Below are positions 16,229 through 25,069 of a stretch of 64,000 nt of DNA, one piece after another. How positions within the stretch are numbered: position 1 is the stretch's first letter; each line of letters starts with the position of its first letter. The translations under genes and the position numbers were made by a program. This DNA is from Kitasatospora sp. MAP12-44 (GTDB lineage: Bacteria > Actinomycetota > Actinomycetes > Streptomycetales > Streptomycetaceae), in assembly GCF_029892095.1 (NCBI RefSeq), contig NZ_JARZAE010000004.1, forward strand, positions 7,502,001-7,566,000, read 5' to 3'. The notes beneath the pieces are model-generated. The model was not told where the DNA came from and searched no databases. It was given only the letters and a program-made list of their open reading frames with translations.

Positions 16229-17343
16229 GACGCCGTGTCCCCGTTCGGGACCGGCGGCGGCACGAAGCAGGCGGCCGGGGAGCCGTAGAGGCAGTAGAAG
16301 AGCCAGGACGGATCGGCCTCGGCGCGCTCGAAGTCCTCCTTGGTCCGGCGCAGTGCCTCGCCGACGGGCAGCCGGTCCGCGAGCAGGTGCTGGTAGAAGG
16401 CGGCCGCGAACCGCATCGCCACGCCCCTGTCCACCGGCGCGACGCACCCCACGAAGGCGGAGGCCCCGTGATCGAAGAAGCTCGCCCCGAGCCCCGGTTG
16501 AACATTCACCGTCGGGTTCCCCTGCGCCGCACCGGCCGCCGACGAGCAGGCGTTCGCGAAGACGAGGGGGCCGGGGGAGGCGAACTTCATATGCTCGGTT
16601 GTGCCCGCGTTGATATTGCCGAGGAACTCATCCTCCGGGTCGAGCCGGAGAATCGGCCTGCCTTCGTAGTCCAGTGCCCCGTGGCAGGTGAGGTGGATGA
16701 TGTCGGCGCCGCGCGCCCGCTTGAGATCGTCGAGCGTCGGGTAGTCGGTGAGGCCGCTGCTCGGGAACTGCTGGACGGTGCCGCCGGAGGCCGCCACGGC
16801 CTCGAAGGTGCTCACCCACTGCTCGTACAACGCGGTGGCGTCGGCCGCGATCACCTGCTGGCCGAGAAAGTTGCAGGCATTCTGGACCGGATGGGTCGTT
16901 GCCACAGCGGGCCCGTTCTGGACGATCGGCAGGCGTGCCACCCGACAGCTGACGCCGAGCCAGTTGGTCCCGTCGTTCAGCAGTTCCCAGGGGATCCACT
17001 CGAGCGTCGTGTGGGTGTGGAACAGCAGATCGGGTGGGCCGTCCTGCTCGTCCAGCGCTCTGGCCACCGCCGATCGGACGGCGTCGGGGACGAGGATGTT
17101 CCAGTACTCGACGCACTTGTCTGCGAGCGCGCTCTTCGCGTCGGCCCCCTTGCCCTCCGCCGTGCTGTGCGCGACGTTCCGCAGGGTCTGCTCCACGCCG
17201 CTGCGCACGTTGCCGAGTCCGACTTTCGGCAGGGTGGCCAGGGGTACGTCGTGCCAGGTGTCGTGGCGGAGCAGGTAGAACTGGGCCAGATCGATGCTGC
17301 CGGTCTCGGTCGGCAGCACCAGGATGTGGACGGCCGCGTTCAT
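16225..17343 (-). CDS. CHAT-domain (caspase-like) protease
   Basis: This 372-residue protein has a CHAT domain (caspase HetF-associated with TPRs, clan CD) over about residues 100-360. The typical strand LEWIPWELLNDGTNWLG occurs at 114-130. The catalytic histidine is H221 in IIHLTCHGAL and the cysteine C266 in VFANACSSA. The first 95 residues are an unassigned N-terminal region, perhaps an adaptor. The start is coupled (ATGA) to the SIR2-like gene, and GGAGAGG lies just upstream. Bacterial CHAT proteases act in conflict systems, for example cleaving a partner when infection is sensed. The substrate here is unknown; the SIR2-like and TGL partners are candidates. Confidence 0.85.
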   Translation of the reverse strand: MNAAVHILVLPTETGSIDLAQFYLLRHDTWHDVPLATLPKVGLGNVRSGVEQTLRNVAHSTAEGKGADAKSALADKCVEYWNILVPDAVRSAVARALDEQDGPPDLLFHTHTTLEWIPWELLNDGTNWLGVSCRVARLPIVQNGPAVATTHPVQNACNFLGQQVIAADATALYEQWVSTFEAVAASGGTVQQFPSSGLTDYPTLDDLKRARGADIIHLTCHGALDYEGRPILRLDPEDEFLGNINAGTTEHMKFASPGPLVFANACSSAAGAAQGNPTVNVQPGLGASFFDHGASAFVGCVAPVDRGVAMRFAAAFYQHLLADRLPVGEALRRTKEDFERAEADPSWLFYCLYGSPAACFVPPPVPNGDTAS

Positions 17344-18767
17344 GACGACCTCTCCAGGTCGAACTCCCGGGACGCGGCGGTCAACCGCTCCATGACCGTG
17401 CGCGGCACCGAGTCGCCGAGCGACTGCCTGGCGCAGGTGCGCGCCGCCTCAAGAGCTCCGCGGACCACCCCCAGATCGGGACTGGCCGCCCCGGCCTCCT
17501 GCTCGGCGGCCGCGGCCTGGGCCCGGAGGAACGCGACGGCCGAGGGCTCGGGGAGTGCCTGCCGACCGGGCCCGGACTCCTCCGCCACCTGCGCGACGAG
17601 TTCCCCGAGCAGGTGGGCCACCGAGTCCAGCAGCCCAGGTCGAACGTCCGGCTGGGCAGAGCGGAAACGGTCCTCCAGATCCGCCTCCACCTGCTGCTGG
17701 TACAGCACCCGGTGCTCCAGGGGCTCCTCGACGACGCCCGGAACCCGCTTCTGCTGGAGCGCGAAGCTGACGGCTCGGCTTTTGAGCAGCTGGCCCTTGT
17801 AGTACTGGTACTCGAGTTGATCCCGGCTGAGCGCCTCGGGGTCGTCCGGCAGGGCGTCCGCGACGGAGAGTGCGGGCAGCCTGATCAGGTGCAGATTGAG
17901 CCGGCCGAAGAACCCACCGGGCCGCCCCGCTTCCTCGCCGTCCAGCAGGGTGACCGCCCGGGAGTCCATCAGCGGTGCGAGCCGTTCGAGGTCGGGCGAC
18001 GGGTACACCCACCACAGGTCGCCCTTCGGCCACCGGGTCAGCCATTCGTCGATGGGCTGCGGCGGATCGGCGATCTGATGCGCCACCACGATCAGGTCGC
18101 CGGGCGGCTGCGGCAGGCACAGGGTGTCCACCGTGCGCAGCGTCTCCTCAAGCTCCGTGCCAAGCTCCCTGCCAAGCTCTGTGCCAAGCTCCGTGCCACC
18201 GATCGGCAGCAGGCTGTGGCCGACGTCGCCCAGCAGTTTGACGACGGTGATCGGCGGCGTGGGCCCGGCCCGGGGTGACGCACAGTCGTCGTGCCCCGGA
18301 ACGATCACCGCGTAGTCGGTGTCCCGACGCAACCCCACGCTGTCCAGCGCCTGCTCGAACAGGGTGTCGATGTTGACGGTCAGTACGCAGCGGACGTAGG
18401 AGGCGGCCACCAGCTCGGCCAGGTCGCGGTAGTAGAGCGGGACCGGGACGGATCGGAAGAACGGCTCCAGCACCGAGTACCGCTGCATCGGGCCGCGCTC
18501 GCGTAACCATGCGGCAAAGGTCGTACTCACCTGCTCGTCCGAGGACTGCGGCCAGTCCCCGGGGAGCTTGCTCAGCATCGGACGGCTGCGGGTGGCGAGC
18601 CGCTGGAACACGCTGCGACCGATCTCCGCCCAGGTCGGGACCCCGAGGTCCGAGCTCTGCTGGCCACCGAGGAAGACCGGAAAGGCACGGGGTGGGTCCT
18701 GGCGCTTGGCATCGGCCATGAGCTCTGCCAGCCTACGGATCTCCGCGCTCTCCGCTGCACTGATCAT
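17340..18767 (-). CDS. Degenerate SIR2-like protein with C-terminal helical region
   Basis: The first about 300 of 475 residues resemble a SIR2-type NAD-binding domain: FPVFLGGQQSSDLGVPTW at 29-46 stands where GAGxSxxxGxPxW is expected, VLTVNIDTLFEQAL near 128-141 keeps the N and D of TxNxD, and VVKLLGDVGHSL replaces the usual LHG. The C-terminal 170 residues are helical and charged. SIR2 domains in defence loci deplete NAD+, but the altered glycine-rich and histidine motifs leave catalysis uncertain. A repeat GTELGTELGRELGTEL occurs mid-protein. A TTA codon (18504-18506, codon 88) implies dependence on the bldA tRNA. GTG at 18770 is an alternative start. Confidence 0.65.
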   Translation of the reverse strand: MISAAESAEIRRLAELMADAKRQDPPRAFPVFLGGQQSSDLGVPTWAEIGRSVFQRLATRSRPMLSKLPGDWPQSSDEQVSTTFAAWLRERGPMQRYSVLEPFFRSVPVPLYYRDLAELVAASYVRCVLTVNIDTLFEQALDSVGLRRDTDYAVIVPGHDDCASPRAGPTPPITVVKLLGDVGHSLLPIGGTELGTELGRELGTELEETLRTVDTLCLPQPPGDLIVVAHQIADPPQPIDEWLTRWPKGDLWWVYPSPDLERLAPLMDSRAVTLLDGEEAGRPGGFFGRLNLHLIRLPALSVADALPDDPEALSRDQLEYQYYKGQLLKSRAVSFALQQKRVPGVVEEPLEHRVLYQQQVEADLEDRFRSAQPDVRPGLLDSVAHLLGELVAQVAEESGPGRQALPEPSAVAFLRAQAAAAEQEAGAASPDLGVVRGALEAARTCARQSLGDSVPRTVMERLTAASREFDLERSS

Positions 18768-19090
18768 CACCAGACCACCTCACCGCTGGCCCTTCCCTCT
18801 CCAGCATGCGGCGCGGCCTGGACTGTCGCCACTGTTTTCTGACCTACTTTTCACTCAAACGGCGTAGTGTGGTGAGAGCAGAACCTGGTCCGGAGCGTCG
18901 CCCGTCTGTGCCCTCCGGACACCGCATGAGTGGTGTGTCGTGTGCCTGGTGCCCGACCGACCTGATCCGACCCGACTCCCGATTCACCGGCCCGGCCCGG
19001 CGTGCCCTCGTGAGAGTCCGTGCTCTGCGGAGTTGCTGCTCTACGGAGTTGCTGCGCCGCGGAGTTGGTGCTCTGCGCATGGGAAGCGAC

Positions 19091-19924
19091 ATGAACGGGT
19101 TTTCCGACCAGCTGATGATCCGGTACTTGGTCACCACGCAGGTGCAGCAGCTCCTGGAGCCCCCGGACGATTTGAACCGGAAGCGGTTGCAGTCCTTACT
19201 CGCGTCGGTCTACGACCCGAGCCCGCTCGAAGTGCGGTTCGTTGACTCGGTGGAGATCACCGCGACCCACTTCCAGGTGCCGGTGAGCGCGCCGGTGACG
19301 GTCCGTGGGACGTGGGAGAAGCTGCTGCCGGACGTCGAGCAGTCACGGGCCGTCGTGGAGATCCCGGCCGTCGCGCCGCCGCTCTGGATCGACCTGGTGC
19401 TGGACACCGTGGTCACGGCGAGGGTCGCGCTGAATGAGGGCGCCCTCGAATCCTTCTCCGCCAAGGACCTCTCGGGCCTCTCACAGACCGACTTCGCCAG
19501 CAACTTCGCCTTTCTCGACCCCGATGAGCTCAGTGATCTGCTGGCCCGCGCCAAGGTCGCCAACTACGAGGAACTCCAAGCGGAGTGGCCTCGGCTGTAC
19601 AAGCTGGTCTACGCGCAGCCACCCCCGTTCGACCCGACCGTACCCGGGCGTACCTACCCGCTGCGCGTCTCGGTGCTGTTCTTCCCCGATCTGGACCTCG
19701 AAGGGGTGCTGCGTCGTCTCGCCCAGAGCCGGCAGGCGCTGGACGACACCCGCCCGCACGCCGAGGAGTACGACGGCGGGGCCCTGCTCGCCGCCAGTGC
19801 GTGGCTGGCGGTCTTCCCCGCCGCCGCGCTGGCATCCCCCACCGCCCCCGGGAACGCGCAGCAGGTGTCCGACCTGCTGGCAAACATCGGGGGCTCGGTG
19901 GCCGCCTTCGAGACGTTCCCGTGA
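19091..19924 (+). CDS. Protein of unknown function in the conflict locus
   Basis: No family was recognised in this 277-residue protein. The first 35 residues look helical (SDQLMIRYLVTTQVQQLLEP), residues about 55-120 are beta-rich (EITATHFQVPVSAPVTVRGTW is split across strands), and the middle is acidic. Near the C-terminus is a hydrophobic stretch (LLAASAWLAVFPAAALASP) that could be one membrane helix. It stands alone on the plus strand between two minus-strand operons, divergent from the SIR2-like gene. Start ATG at 19091 has GGAAG just upstream; ATG at 19079 is possible. Codon 36 (19196-19198) is the rare TTA. It could be a sensor, immunity factor or effector. Confidence 0.6.
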   Translation: MNGFSDQLMIRYLVTTQVQQLLEPPDDLNRKRLQSLLASVYDPSPLEVRFVDSVEITATHFQVPVSAPVTVRGTWEKLLPDVEQSRAVVEIPAVAPPLWIDLVLDTVVTARVALNEGALESFSAKDLSGLSQTDFASNFAFLDPDELSDLLARAKVANYEELQAEWPRLYKLVYAQPPPFDPTVPGRTYPLRVSVLFFPDLDLEGVLRRLAQSRQALDDTRPHAEEYDGGALLAASAWLAVFPAAALASPTAPGNAQQVSDLLANIGGSVAAFETFP

Positions 19925-19990
19925 GCCGCCCATGTGCAGCTGGAGACGATCCGCACCGCGTTCCGCCAGGTGCGATCCACCGACTGACGA

Positions 19991-22300
19991 TCACGGATGC
20001 GCGAGGTCGCCGCCGCAGCTGCAGCGCCGGCCGGGCTTGGCGGGGTTGGCGCAGCGCGAGCAGAACACCTGGTGGCAGGCCCCGCAGACCGCCAGCTCGC
20101 TGACCGGTCGCCCGGTGCGGCAGGCGGCGCAGTGCCGCTCGCTGCGCCGCAGCTCGGCACGGTCCGCCAGGAGCAGCCCGCTGCGCCGCACCAGCTCCCG
20201 AGCCTCCGCCCGGACGGCGGTGCGTCCCGCGCCGTCCACCCAGCGTTGCGCGGCCTCCAGGCTCATCCCGGTGAGCGGGTCGTCCTCGGGCCGGCCGTCG
20301 GCCGCCCACAGCTCCGCACGGTTCTCCAGTCGCGCCGTCAGCCCGCGCTCCGCCGGATCCCGACCCAGGGCCACCGCTTCGATCGCGGCCCGGTCCTGGT
20401 GGTTGACCGGCAGCCGTATGGCCGGCAGGGTCCGCCCGACGGCGGCTCGGCGGCGGGCGTAGTCGAGCTCGCCGCGTTGGTACGCGGCTTCCACCAGATA
20501 GCGGAGCGTCTGGACCGAGATCGTGCCGGCCACGGTCGAGAAGTGCTCCCGCAGGCCGGGCCACTCGGGATCGGACCTGAGCCTCCCGAGCCGTCCGGCC
20601 CATACGCAGCGGATGAGTTCGACGGTGTCGATCCGGGAGTCCGGCAGCAGGTCGAGCAGTGCTCCGAGCTCCTTGAGATCCCCCGCCTCCAGCAGGTCCC
20701 GCAGGGCGAGCGTCAGCCAGCGCACGACCAGTGCGCCATCCTGGCTGGGATCGGGCTGCAGGGCGACCTTCGCTGCCGTGGCGCTGTCGCCGGTCAGCAG
20801 GTAGTAGAGGCGCATCGCGGCCCTGGCCGAGGGGTTGGTCGGGGCCGCAGTGTAGGAGCGCCGGATGTGGGGCAGCGCGCGTTCGAGGTCGTCCAGGCTC
20901 AGCCAGGCCTGGGCGAGGATCGCCTGGTCCGCGTCGGCGGCGAACTCCCCGAGTGACTCCCAGGCCCGCGTCACCGCATCGAGCCGCTCCAACTCGGCCC
21001 GCCCGCCGGTCTTCTCGACCAGTTCCACCAGGGCGGTGGTCAGGTGCCGCACGAAGGTCAGGGCGACGCCGCGGGGCATCGAGCTCGTTTCGGTGGAGTG
21101 CCCTATCGCCGACGACAGCTGACCGATGGTCACGCCGGCGCCGGCTCCTGCGGGGACGGTGGCCGACTTGGGTCGCCGGCGCAGCGCGGCCCAGGCCGAG
21201 GAGGGATCCGCCGGGTCTCCGAGGACCCGCCCGGAGAGCTCCTCGATGCGCAGCAGTGCCGGCACGGTCTGCAGTTGGTACAGGCGGCCGCACTCGGGCA
21301 GCCAGGCCGCCCAGCCGAGACTCGCGGTGACGAGGTGGACGTCCGCACGGCGGGCGAAGGAGTCGAGCAGCGCGGGCATCGAGTCCAGGGGGTAGCGTGC
21401 CACGGCACCGGCGCCGGCCCCGATGGCCGCGCCGCGCTGGTCCCCGAAGGCCAGGTGGCGGGCGAAGGTGTCGATGATCTCCTGCGCGCCGGGCCGGTCC
21501 GCCGGCACGGCCGCCAGCGCACGCTCCACCAGGTCGCGCAGCCACTGCCACTCGGCCCGGGCCGGCCCGGCGGCCGCGAGGCCGTCCCGGATGCTCGCTC
21601 CCCAGGCCCAGACGTCCATCGCCGGGGCCGCGAGGGCGCCGGCGCCCTGCTCCGGCGCCGCGTACGCGGGCGTCATGCGCGAGCTGGTGGGCCGACCGGT
21701 CGCCGCCATGGTCTCCAGGTCGCAGAGCCAGGTCTGCCAACTGGCGGGCCGCCCAAGGATTTCGTCGCCATGGTGGCCGAACAGGATGTTCTCGGGCTTG
21801 ATGTCGCCGTGCACCATGCCGTGTCCGTGCAGCCGCGCCATCGCGCAGGCGACCGCCAGTGCGTGGTAGGCCAGTTCGGCCACGGGGATACCGCCGGATA
21901 TACCACCGGATACACCACCGGCGGCCATGCGGTCGCGCAGGCTGCCACCCTGGCAGTACGGCATGCAGAGATAGGTGATCGAACCGCCGGTGAACCGGCT
22001 CACGCTCTCCTCGATCGGCAGCAGGCCGCCGTAGCCGTACTGGATCATTCGCAGGGCCTCGTTCTGACGGGTCGCCAGCCGCAGTGCGGTCACCGCGGCC
22101 TCGGACCGGAAGCCCTTGAGGGCCGTCAGCCTGCCGTCACCCCTACGCCCCACCTTGATCGTCGCATGCGGCCCGGCGAGCTCCCCGATGATCTCGTACT
22201 GGCCGATCCGCTCGCTCGCTCGAGCCCGCCCGAGCGACCGCGCCGTGTGGAGCGCTGCCGCGAAGTAGTCACCGGCGAACGGGTCGACGAAGACAGTCAT
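19991..22300 (-). CDS. Ser/Thr protein kinase with TPR-like middle and zinc-binding tail
   Basis: This 769-residue protein has an N-terminal kinase domain (about 35-290): K62 in TALKGF, HGDIKPENILF at 164-174 with catalytic D166, DLE at 194-196 where DFG is usual, and APE at 215-217. Residues about 290-700 are helical and TPR-like. The last 45 residues hold CAAC, CGAC, CSRC and CSC clusters, a treble-clef/RING-like zinc site. It has no membrane helix, unlike PknB-type sensors. The start overlaps the trypsin gene stop (ATGA). In such modules the kinase probably relays a signal to partner proteases; the lost DFG phenylalanine and glycine may lower activity. Confidence 0.82.
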   Translation of the reverse strand: MTVFVDPFAGDYFAAALHTARSLGRARASERIGQYEIIGELAGPHATIKVGRRGDGRLTALKGFRSEAAVTALRLATRQNEALRMIQYGYGGLLPIEESVSRFTGGSITYLCMPYCQGGSLRDRMAAGGVSGGISGGIPVAELAYHALAVACAMARLHGHGMVHGDIKPENILFGHHGDEILGRPASWQTWLCDLETMAATGRPTSSRMTPAYAAPEQGAGALAAPAMDVWAWGASIRDGLAAAGPARAEWQWLRDLVERALAAVPADRPGAQEIIDTFARHLAFGDQRGAAIGAGAGAVARYPLDSMPALLDSFARRADVHLVTASLGWAAWLPECGRLYQLQTVPALLRIEELSGRVLGDPADPSSAWAALRRRPKSATVPAGAGAGVTIGQLSSAIGHSTETSSMPRGVALTFVRHLTTALVELVEKTGGRAELERLDAVTRAWESLGEFAADADQAILAQAWLSLDDLERALPHIRRSYTAAPTNPSARAAMRLYYLLTGDSATAAKVALQPDPSQDGALVVRWLTLALRDLLEAGDLKELGALLDLLPDSRIDTVELIRCVWAGRLGRLRSDPEWPGLREHFSTVAGTISVQTLRYLVEAAYQRGELDYARRRAAVGRTLPAIRLPVNHQDRAAIEAVALGRDPAERGLTARLENRAELWAADGRPEDDPLTGMSLEAAQRWVDGAGRTAVRAEARELVRRSGLLLADRAELRRSERHCAACRTGRPVSELAVCGACHQVFCSRCANPAKPGRRCSCGGDLAHP

Positions 22301-23589
22301 ATCAATCCCTCTGTTCCCCTGGATATCTGCATGGCCGCGTGGGCCGCGCAGAGCTCTGCCCAGCGTTGCCGGTGGAACCGCAGCGTGTCTCGGAGCAGCG
22401 TGCCGAGCTCCTGGCCGAGCTCGCCGTCGAGCGAGCGGTAGAGATGGTCGAGCACGGCCGTGCCCGAGGTCACCAGTTCGCCGGTCAGCTCGTCACTGCG
22501 CAGCTCGCCGGTCGGAAAGTACGCGACCACGGCCTCGACGAAGTCCCCCTCGCACTGCGGCAGCACCACCTGCCGGAAGCTCTGCGCCGTGACCCGGACC
22601 CGCACCCGGACCGCCTCGTAGGTCAGCCGCAGCCGGCGCAGCCGGGTGGCGGTCTCCCGGACCCGCTCGGCGAACCCGGGCGTGCCCGACTCCCAGGCGT
22701 CAGGGGCCTGTTCGAGAATGGACTCGAACATCAGGAGGTAGTCCTGGTGGATCAGCTCCAGGTCGGTGCAGAGCTTGTCCAGCGCGGCCCAACGGCGCTG
22801 CGCGCCGGCCGAGACCACGGCCGCCTCCAGCCCGTCGGCCGCCGCGAGGGCCGAGTGCGCCAGCCCCGCCGCCCGCACGCTCGCCGCGTCCACCCGCAGG
22901 AGTTCGAGCTCGATGCCGTGCGAGCCGGCCACGGCGCTGAAACCCTCGGCCTCGGCCAGTGCCGTCACCGGGACGGCCAGCAGACTCCGTGCGTCGGCCG
23001 TCAGTTCGTGATCCGCGGCGACCACTGCGAGCAGCACGTCGGTGCCGTCGGCGAACAGCGCGGCGCCGGACGCTCCGGACCAGGGTGACGCCCCGTCCGC
23101 TCGGCGGGCCGGCACCAGCGGGCCGGTCAGTCCGAGCAGCACCTGGCGGTCTCCCGACTTGGCGTGGGCCAGCGGATCGAGCTGGCCGCGCAGTGGCAGC
23201 GTGTCGCGCCGCCGTGCGCCGGCCCCCGGTACTTGTTCGCTCGCGACTTCGGCGAAGCCCAGCCCGGTGACCGCCACTGGCTGGTCGCCGCTGATCCGGC
23301 CCCAGCGCACCGGCGCGAGGTCCCCGGCTGCGCCGGCGTCCTCAAGAACCAGCAGTGCGGCGTCCACCGCTCCGCCCGATGCCGCCGACGCGGGCCACGC
23401 CACGATCGCCCGGCGCCACTCGGCCCGCTCGCCGGGCCTGGCCAGCACCCTGACCTCGACCGCCCCGGACGGCCCGGCGGCGCGCACCACATGCCAGGCG
23501 GTCAACACCGTGTCGCCGGTGGTCAGATACCCCGTGCCCACGGTGCCGCCGGCCTCGCAGAAGACCTCGACCAGCCGCGAAGAGTCCAT
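22297..23589 (-). CDS. Trypsin-like serine protease, cytoplasmic type
   Basis: This 430-residue protein has no signal peptide. Its N-terminal half is a trypsin-like fold with H33 in VLTAWHVV, D76 in GGAVDAALLVLED and S174 in SPWSGASGAALF, a complete triad. The C-terminal half (about 240-430) is helical (LDKLCTDLELIHQDYLLMFE and later LRFHRQRWAEL) and probably mediates interaction. Cytoplasmic trypsin-like proteases paired with trypco domains are known components of predicted NTP-regulated conflict systems in multicellular bacteria. It starts 7 bp after the trypco2 gene and is coupled to the kinase gene. Its target is unknown. Confidence 0.82.
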   Translation of the reverse strand: MDSSRLVEVFCEAGGTVGTGYLTTGDTVLTAWHVVRAAGPSGAVEVRVLARPGERAEWRRAIVAWPASAASGGAVDAALLVLEDAGAAGDLAPVRWGRISGDQPVAVTGLGFAEVASEQVPGAGARRRDTLPLRGQLDPLAHAKSGDRQVLLGLTGPLVPARRADGASPWSGASGAALFADGTDVLLAVVAADHELTADARSLLAVPVTALAEAEGFSAVAGSHGIELELLRVDAASVRAAGLAHSALAAADGLEAAVVSAGAQRRWAALDKLCTDLELIHQDYLLMFESILEQAPDAWESGTPGFAERVRETATRLRRLRLTYEAVRVRVRVTAQSFRQVVLPQCEGDFVEAVVAYFPTGELRSDELTGELVTSGTAVLDHLYRSLDGELGQELGTLLRDTLRFHRQRWAELCAAHAAMQISRGTEGLI

Positions 23590-23596
23590 TGGTGGG

Positions 23597-23905
23597 TTAC
23601 AGCGGCCGACTGCTCGCCGACGCCCCGATCAGCTGGTCCGTTCCATCCGCTTCGACCGGCTGCAACACCAGCTTCAAACGCTGCGTGGTGCCCGCCGATT
23701 GCGTCACTCCGCCGTCCGCGCCCAGCCCCGGGAACACCCGCACCTTCACCTTGCCGTCCGCCTCGGTGCGTACGTCGACGCTGAGCTCCAACTCCACCGT
23801 GCCCGCCCGGAACCGCAGCCCCGCGTCCGGCTCGATCGCCGCCGTCAGCTCCGCGCGGATAGCGCTGATCGCCTCGGCCAGACCGGTCCACGCCTGCTCT
23901 GCCAC
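23597..23905 (-). CDS. Trypco2 (trypsin co-occurring domain 2) protein
   Basis: This 102-residue protein matches the trypco2 domain: an N-terminal helix WTGLAEAISAIRAELTAA, then GLRFRAGTVELELSV, KVKVRVFPGLG, and the closing strand QRLKLVLQPVEADG. These small proteins are nearly always next to trypsin-like proteases in predicted conflict systems, where they may act as sensors or adaptors. The GTG start at 23905 has AAGGGG 5 nt upstream. It is the first gene of the trypco2-trypsin-kinase operon. The family role comes from published genomic association, not from biochemical proof. Confidence 0.82.
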   Translation of the reverse strand: MAEQAWTGLAEAISAIRAELTAAIEPDAGLRFRAGTVELELSVDVRTEADGKVKVRVFPGLGADGGVTQSAGTTQRLKLVLQPVEADGTDQLIGASASSRPL

Positions 23906-24100
23906 TGAGTCCCCTTGGCCACGTCCACTGATCGGGGCAACACAGTAGCAGCGCACGGCAGTTCGATCGCTCCAGTCCCGAGCCCCTGTTCTGAGATCGC
24001 CGCCCGACTGCGGGGCAGAGGTCAGAGCCTGCGCCACGCGGGGTCTGCTGGACGAACCGGGTGAGGTTTGGCATGCCCATCCGCTCGCCAGGAATAGGGG

Positions 24101-25069
24101 ATGACCGAACTCGTCCCGCCCCCGCCGTCGTCCCGCCTGCTGCGCCTGTCCGAGGAGGTGCGCGACGCCCTGGTGAGCCGCCGACCGGTGGTCGCCCTTG
24201 AGTCGACGATCATCGCGCACGGCCTGCCCCGGCCCCGCAACCTGGGTGTGGCGGCGGAGTTGGAGGAGATCGTCCGGGCGGCCGGCGCCGTCCCGGCGAC
24301 CGTCGCGGTGCTGGACGGCGTCCCGCACGTCGGGCTCGGCAAGGCGGAGCGGGAGCGGGTCGCCAACGACCCCTCGCTGCGCAAGCTGGGCTTCCGTGAT
24401 CTCGCGCCGGCCGTCGCGACCGGCGCGAGCGGGGCGACGACGGTGTCCGGCACGGCGTTTCTGGCTGCCCGCGCCGGGATCCGGGTCTTCGCCACCGGCG
24501 GGCTGGGCGGGGTGCACCGCGACTGGGTGACCAGCCAGGACGAGTCCGCCGACCTCGGCCTGCTCTCCCGCACCCGGATCACGGTGGTGTGCGCGGGGGT
24601 GAAGTCGATCCTGGACGTCCCGGCCACGCTGGAGCGCCTGGAGACGCTGGGCGTCAGCACGCTGGGCTTCCGGACCGCCGACTTCCCTGGCTTCTATCTG
24701 TCGAGCTCGGGCCGGCCGGTGGACTGGACGGTGCAGAGCGCCGGGCAGGTGGCGGCCGTGATGCGTGCACAGGACGAACTCGGCGGCCTGGACTCGGCGT
24801 TGATCGTCGCCAACCCCGTCCCCCAGGACGAGCAGCTCGACCCGCAGCTGCACGACCAGGTGCTCGCCGAGGCGCTCGCGGCCGCCGAGCGCGCGGGCGC
24901 CACGGGGCAGGCGGCCACACCGTTCCTGCTCTCCTATCTCACCGAGCACACCGCTGGCGCCTCGCTGGAGGCCAACCTGGCGGCCGTGCGCGGCAATGTG
25001 CGACTCGGCGCCGAGATCGCCGCGCACTGGGCCGAGATCGCCGCGGACCGGGCCGGGACGCAGGGGTGA
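24101..25069 (+). CDS. psuG: Pseudouridine-5'-phosphate glycosidase
   Basis: This 322-residue enzyme of the PsuG/IndA family reversibly splits pseudouridine 5'-phosphate into uracil and ribose 5-phosphate, breaking a C-C glycosidic bond. Family signatures are RPVVALESTIIAHGLPRP near residue 28, DGVPHVGLGKAE, ATGASGATTVSGT, FATGGLGGVHR and VCAGVKSILD. Its GTGA end overlaps the following PfkB kinase gene, so pseudouridine would be phosphorylated by the kinase and cleaved by this enzyme. Streptomycetes also use PsuG relatives to make C-nucleoside antibiotics, but no other C-nucleoside gene is adjacent, so catabolism is preferred. Confidence 0.92.
   Translation: MTELVPPPPSSRLLRLSEEVRDALVSRRPVVALESTIIAHGLPRPRNLGVAAELEEIVRAAGAVPATVAVLDGVPHVGLGKAERERVANDPSLRKLGFRDLAPAVATGASGATTVSGTAFLAARAGIRVFATGGLGGVHRDWVTSQDESADLGLLSRTRITVVCAGVKSILDVPATLERLETLGVSTLGFRTADFPGFYLSSSGRPVDWTVQSAGQVAAVMRAQDELGGLDSALIVANPVPQDEQLDPQLHDQVLAEALAAAERAGATGQAATPFLLSYLTEHTAGASLEANLAAVRGNVRLGAEIAAHWAEIAADRAGTQG

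Noticed and set aside
18124..18210. Short tandem repeats in the SIR2-like gene as a CRISPR-like array
   Set aside because: The units are about 12 bp, in frame (GTEL/GREL) and without spacers; it is a coding repeat.
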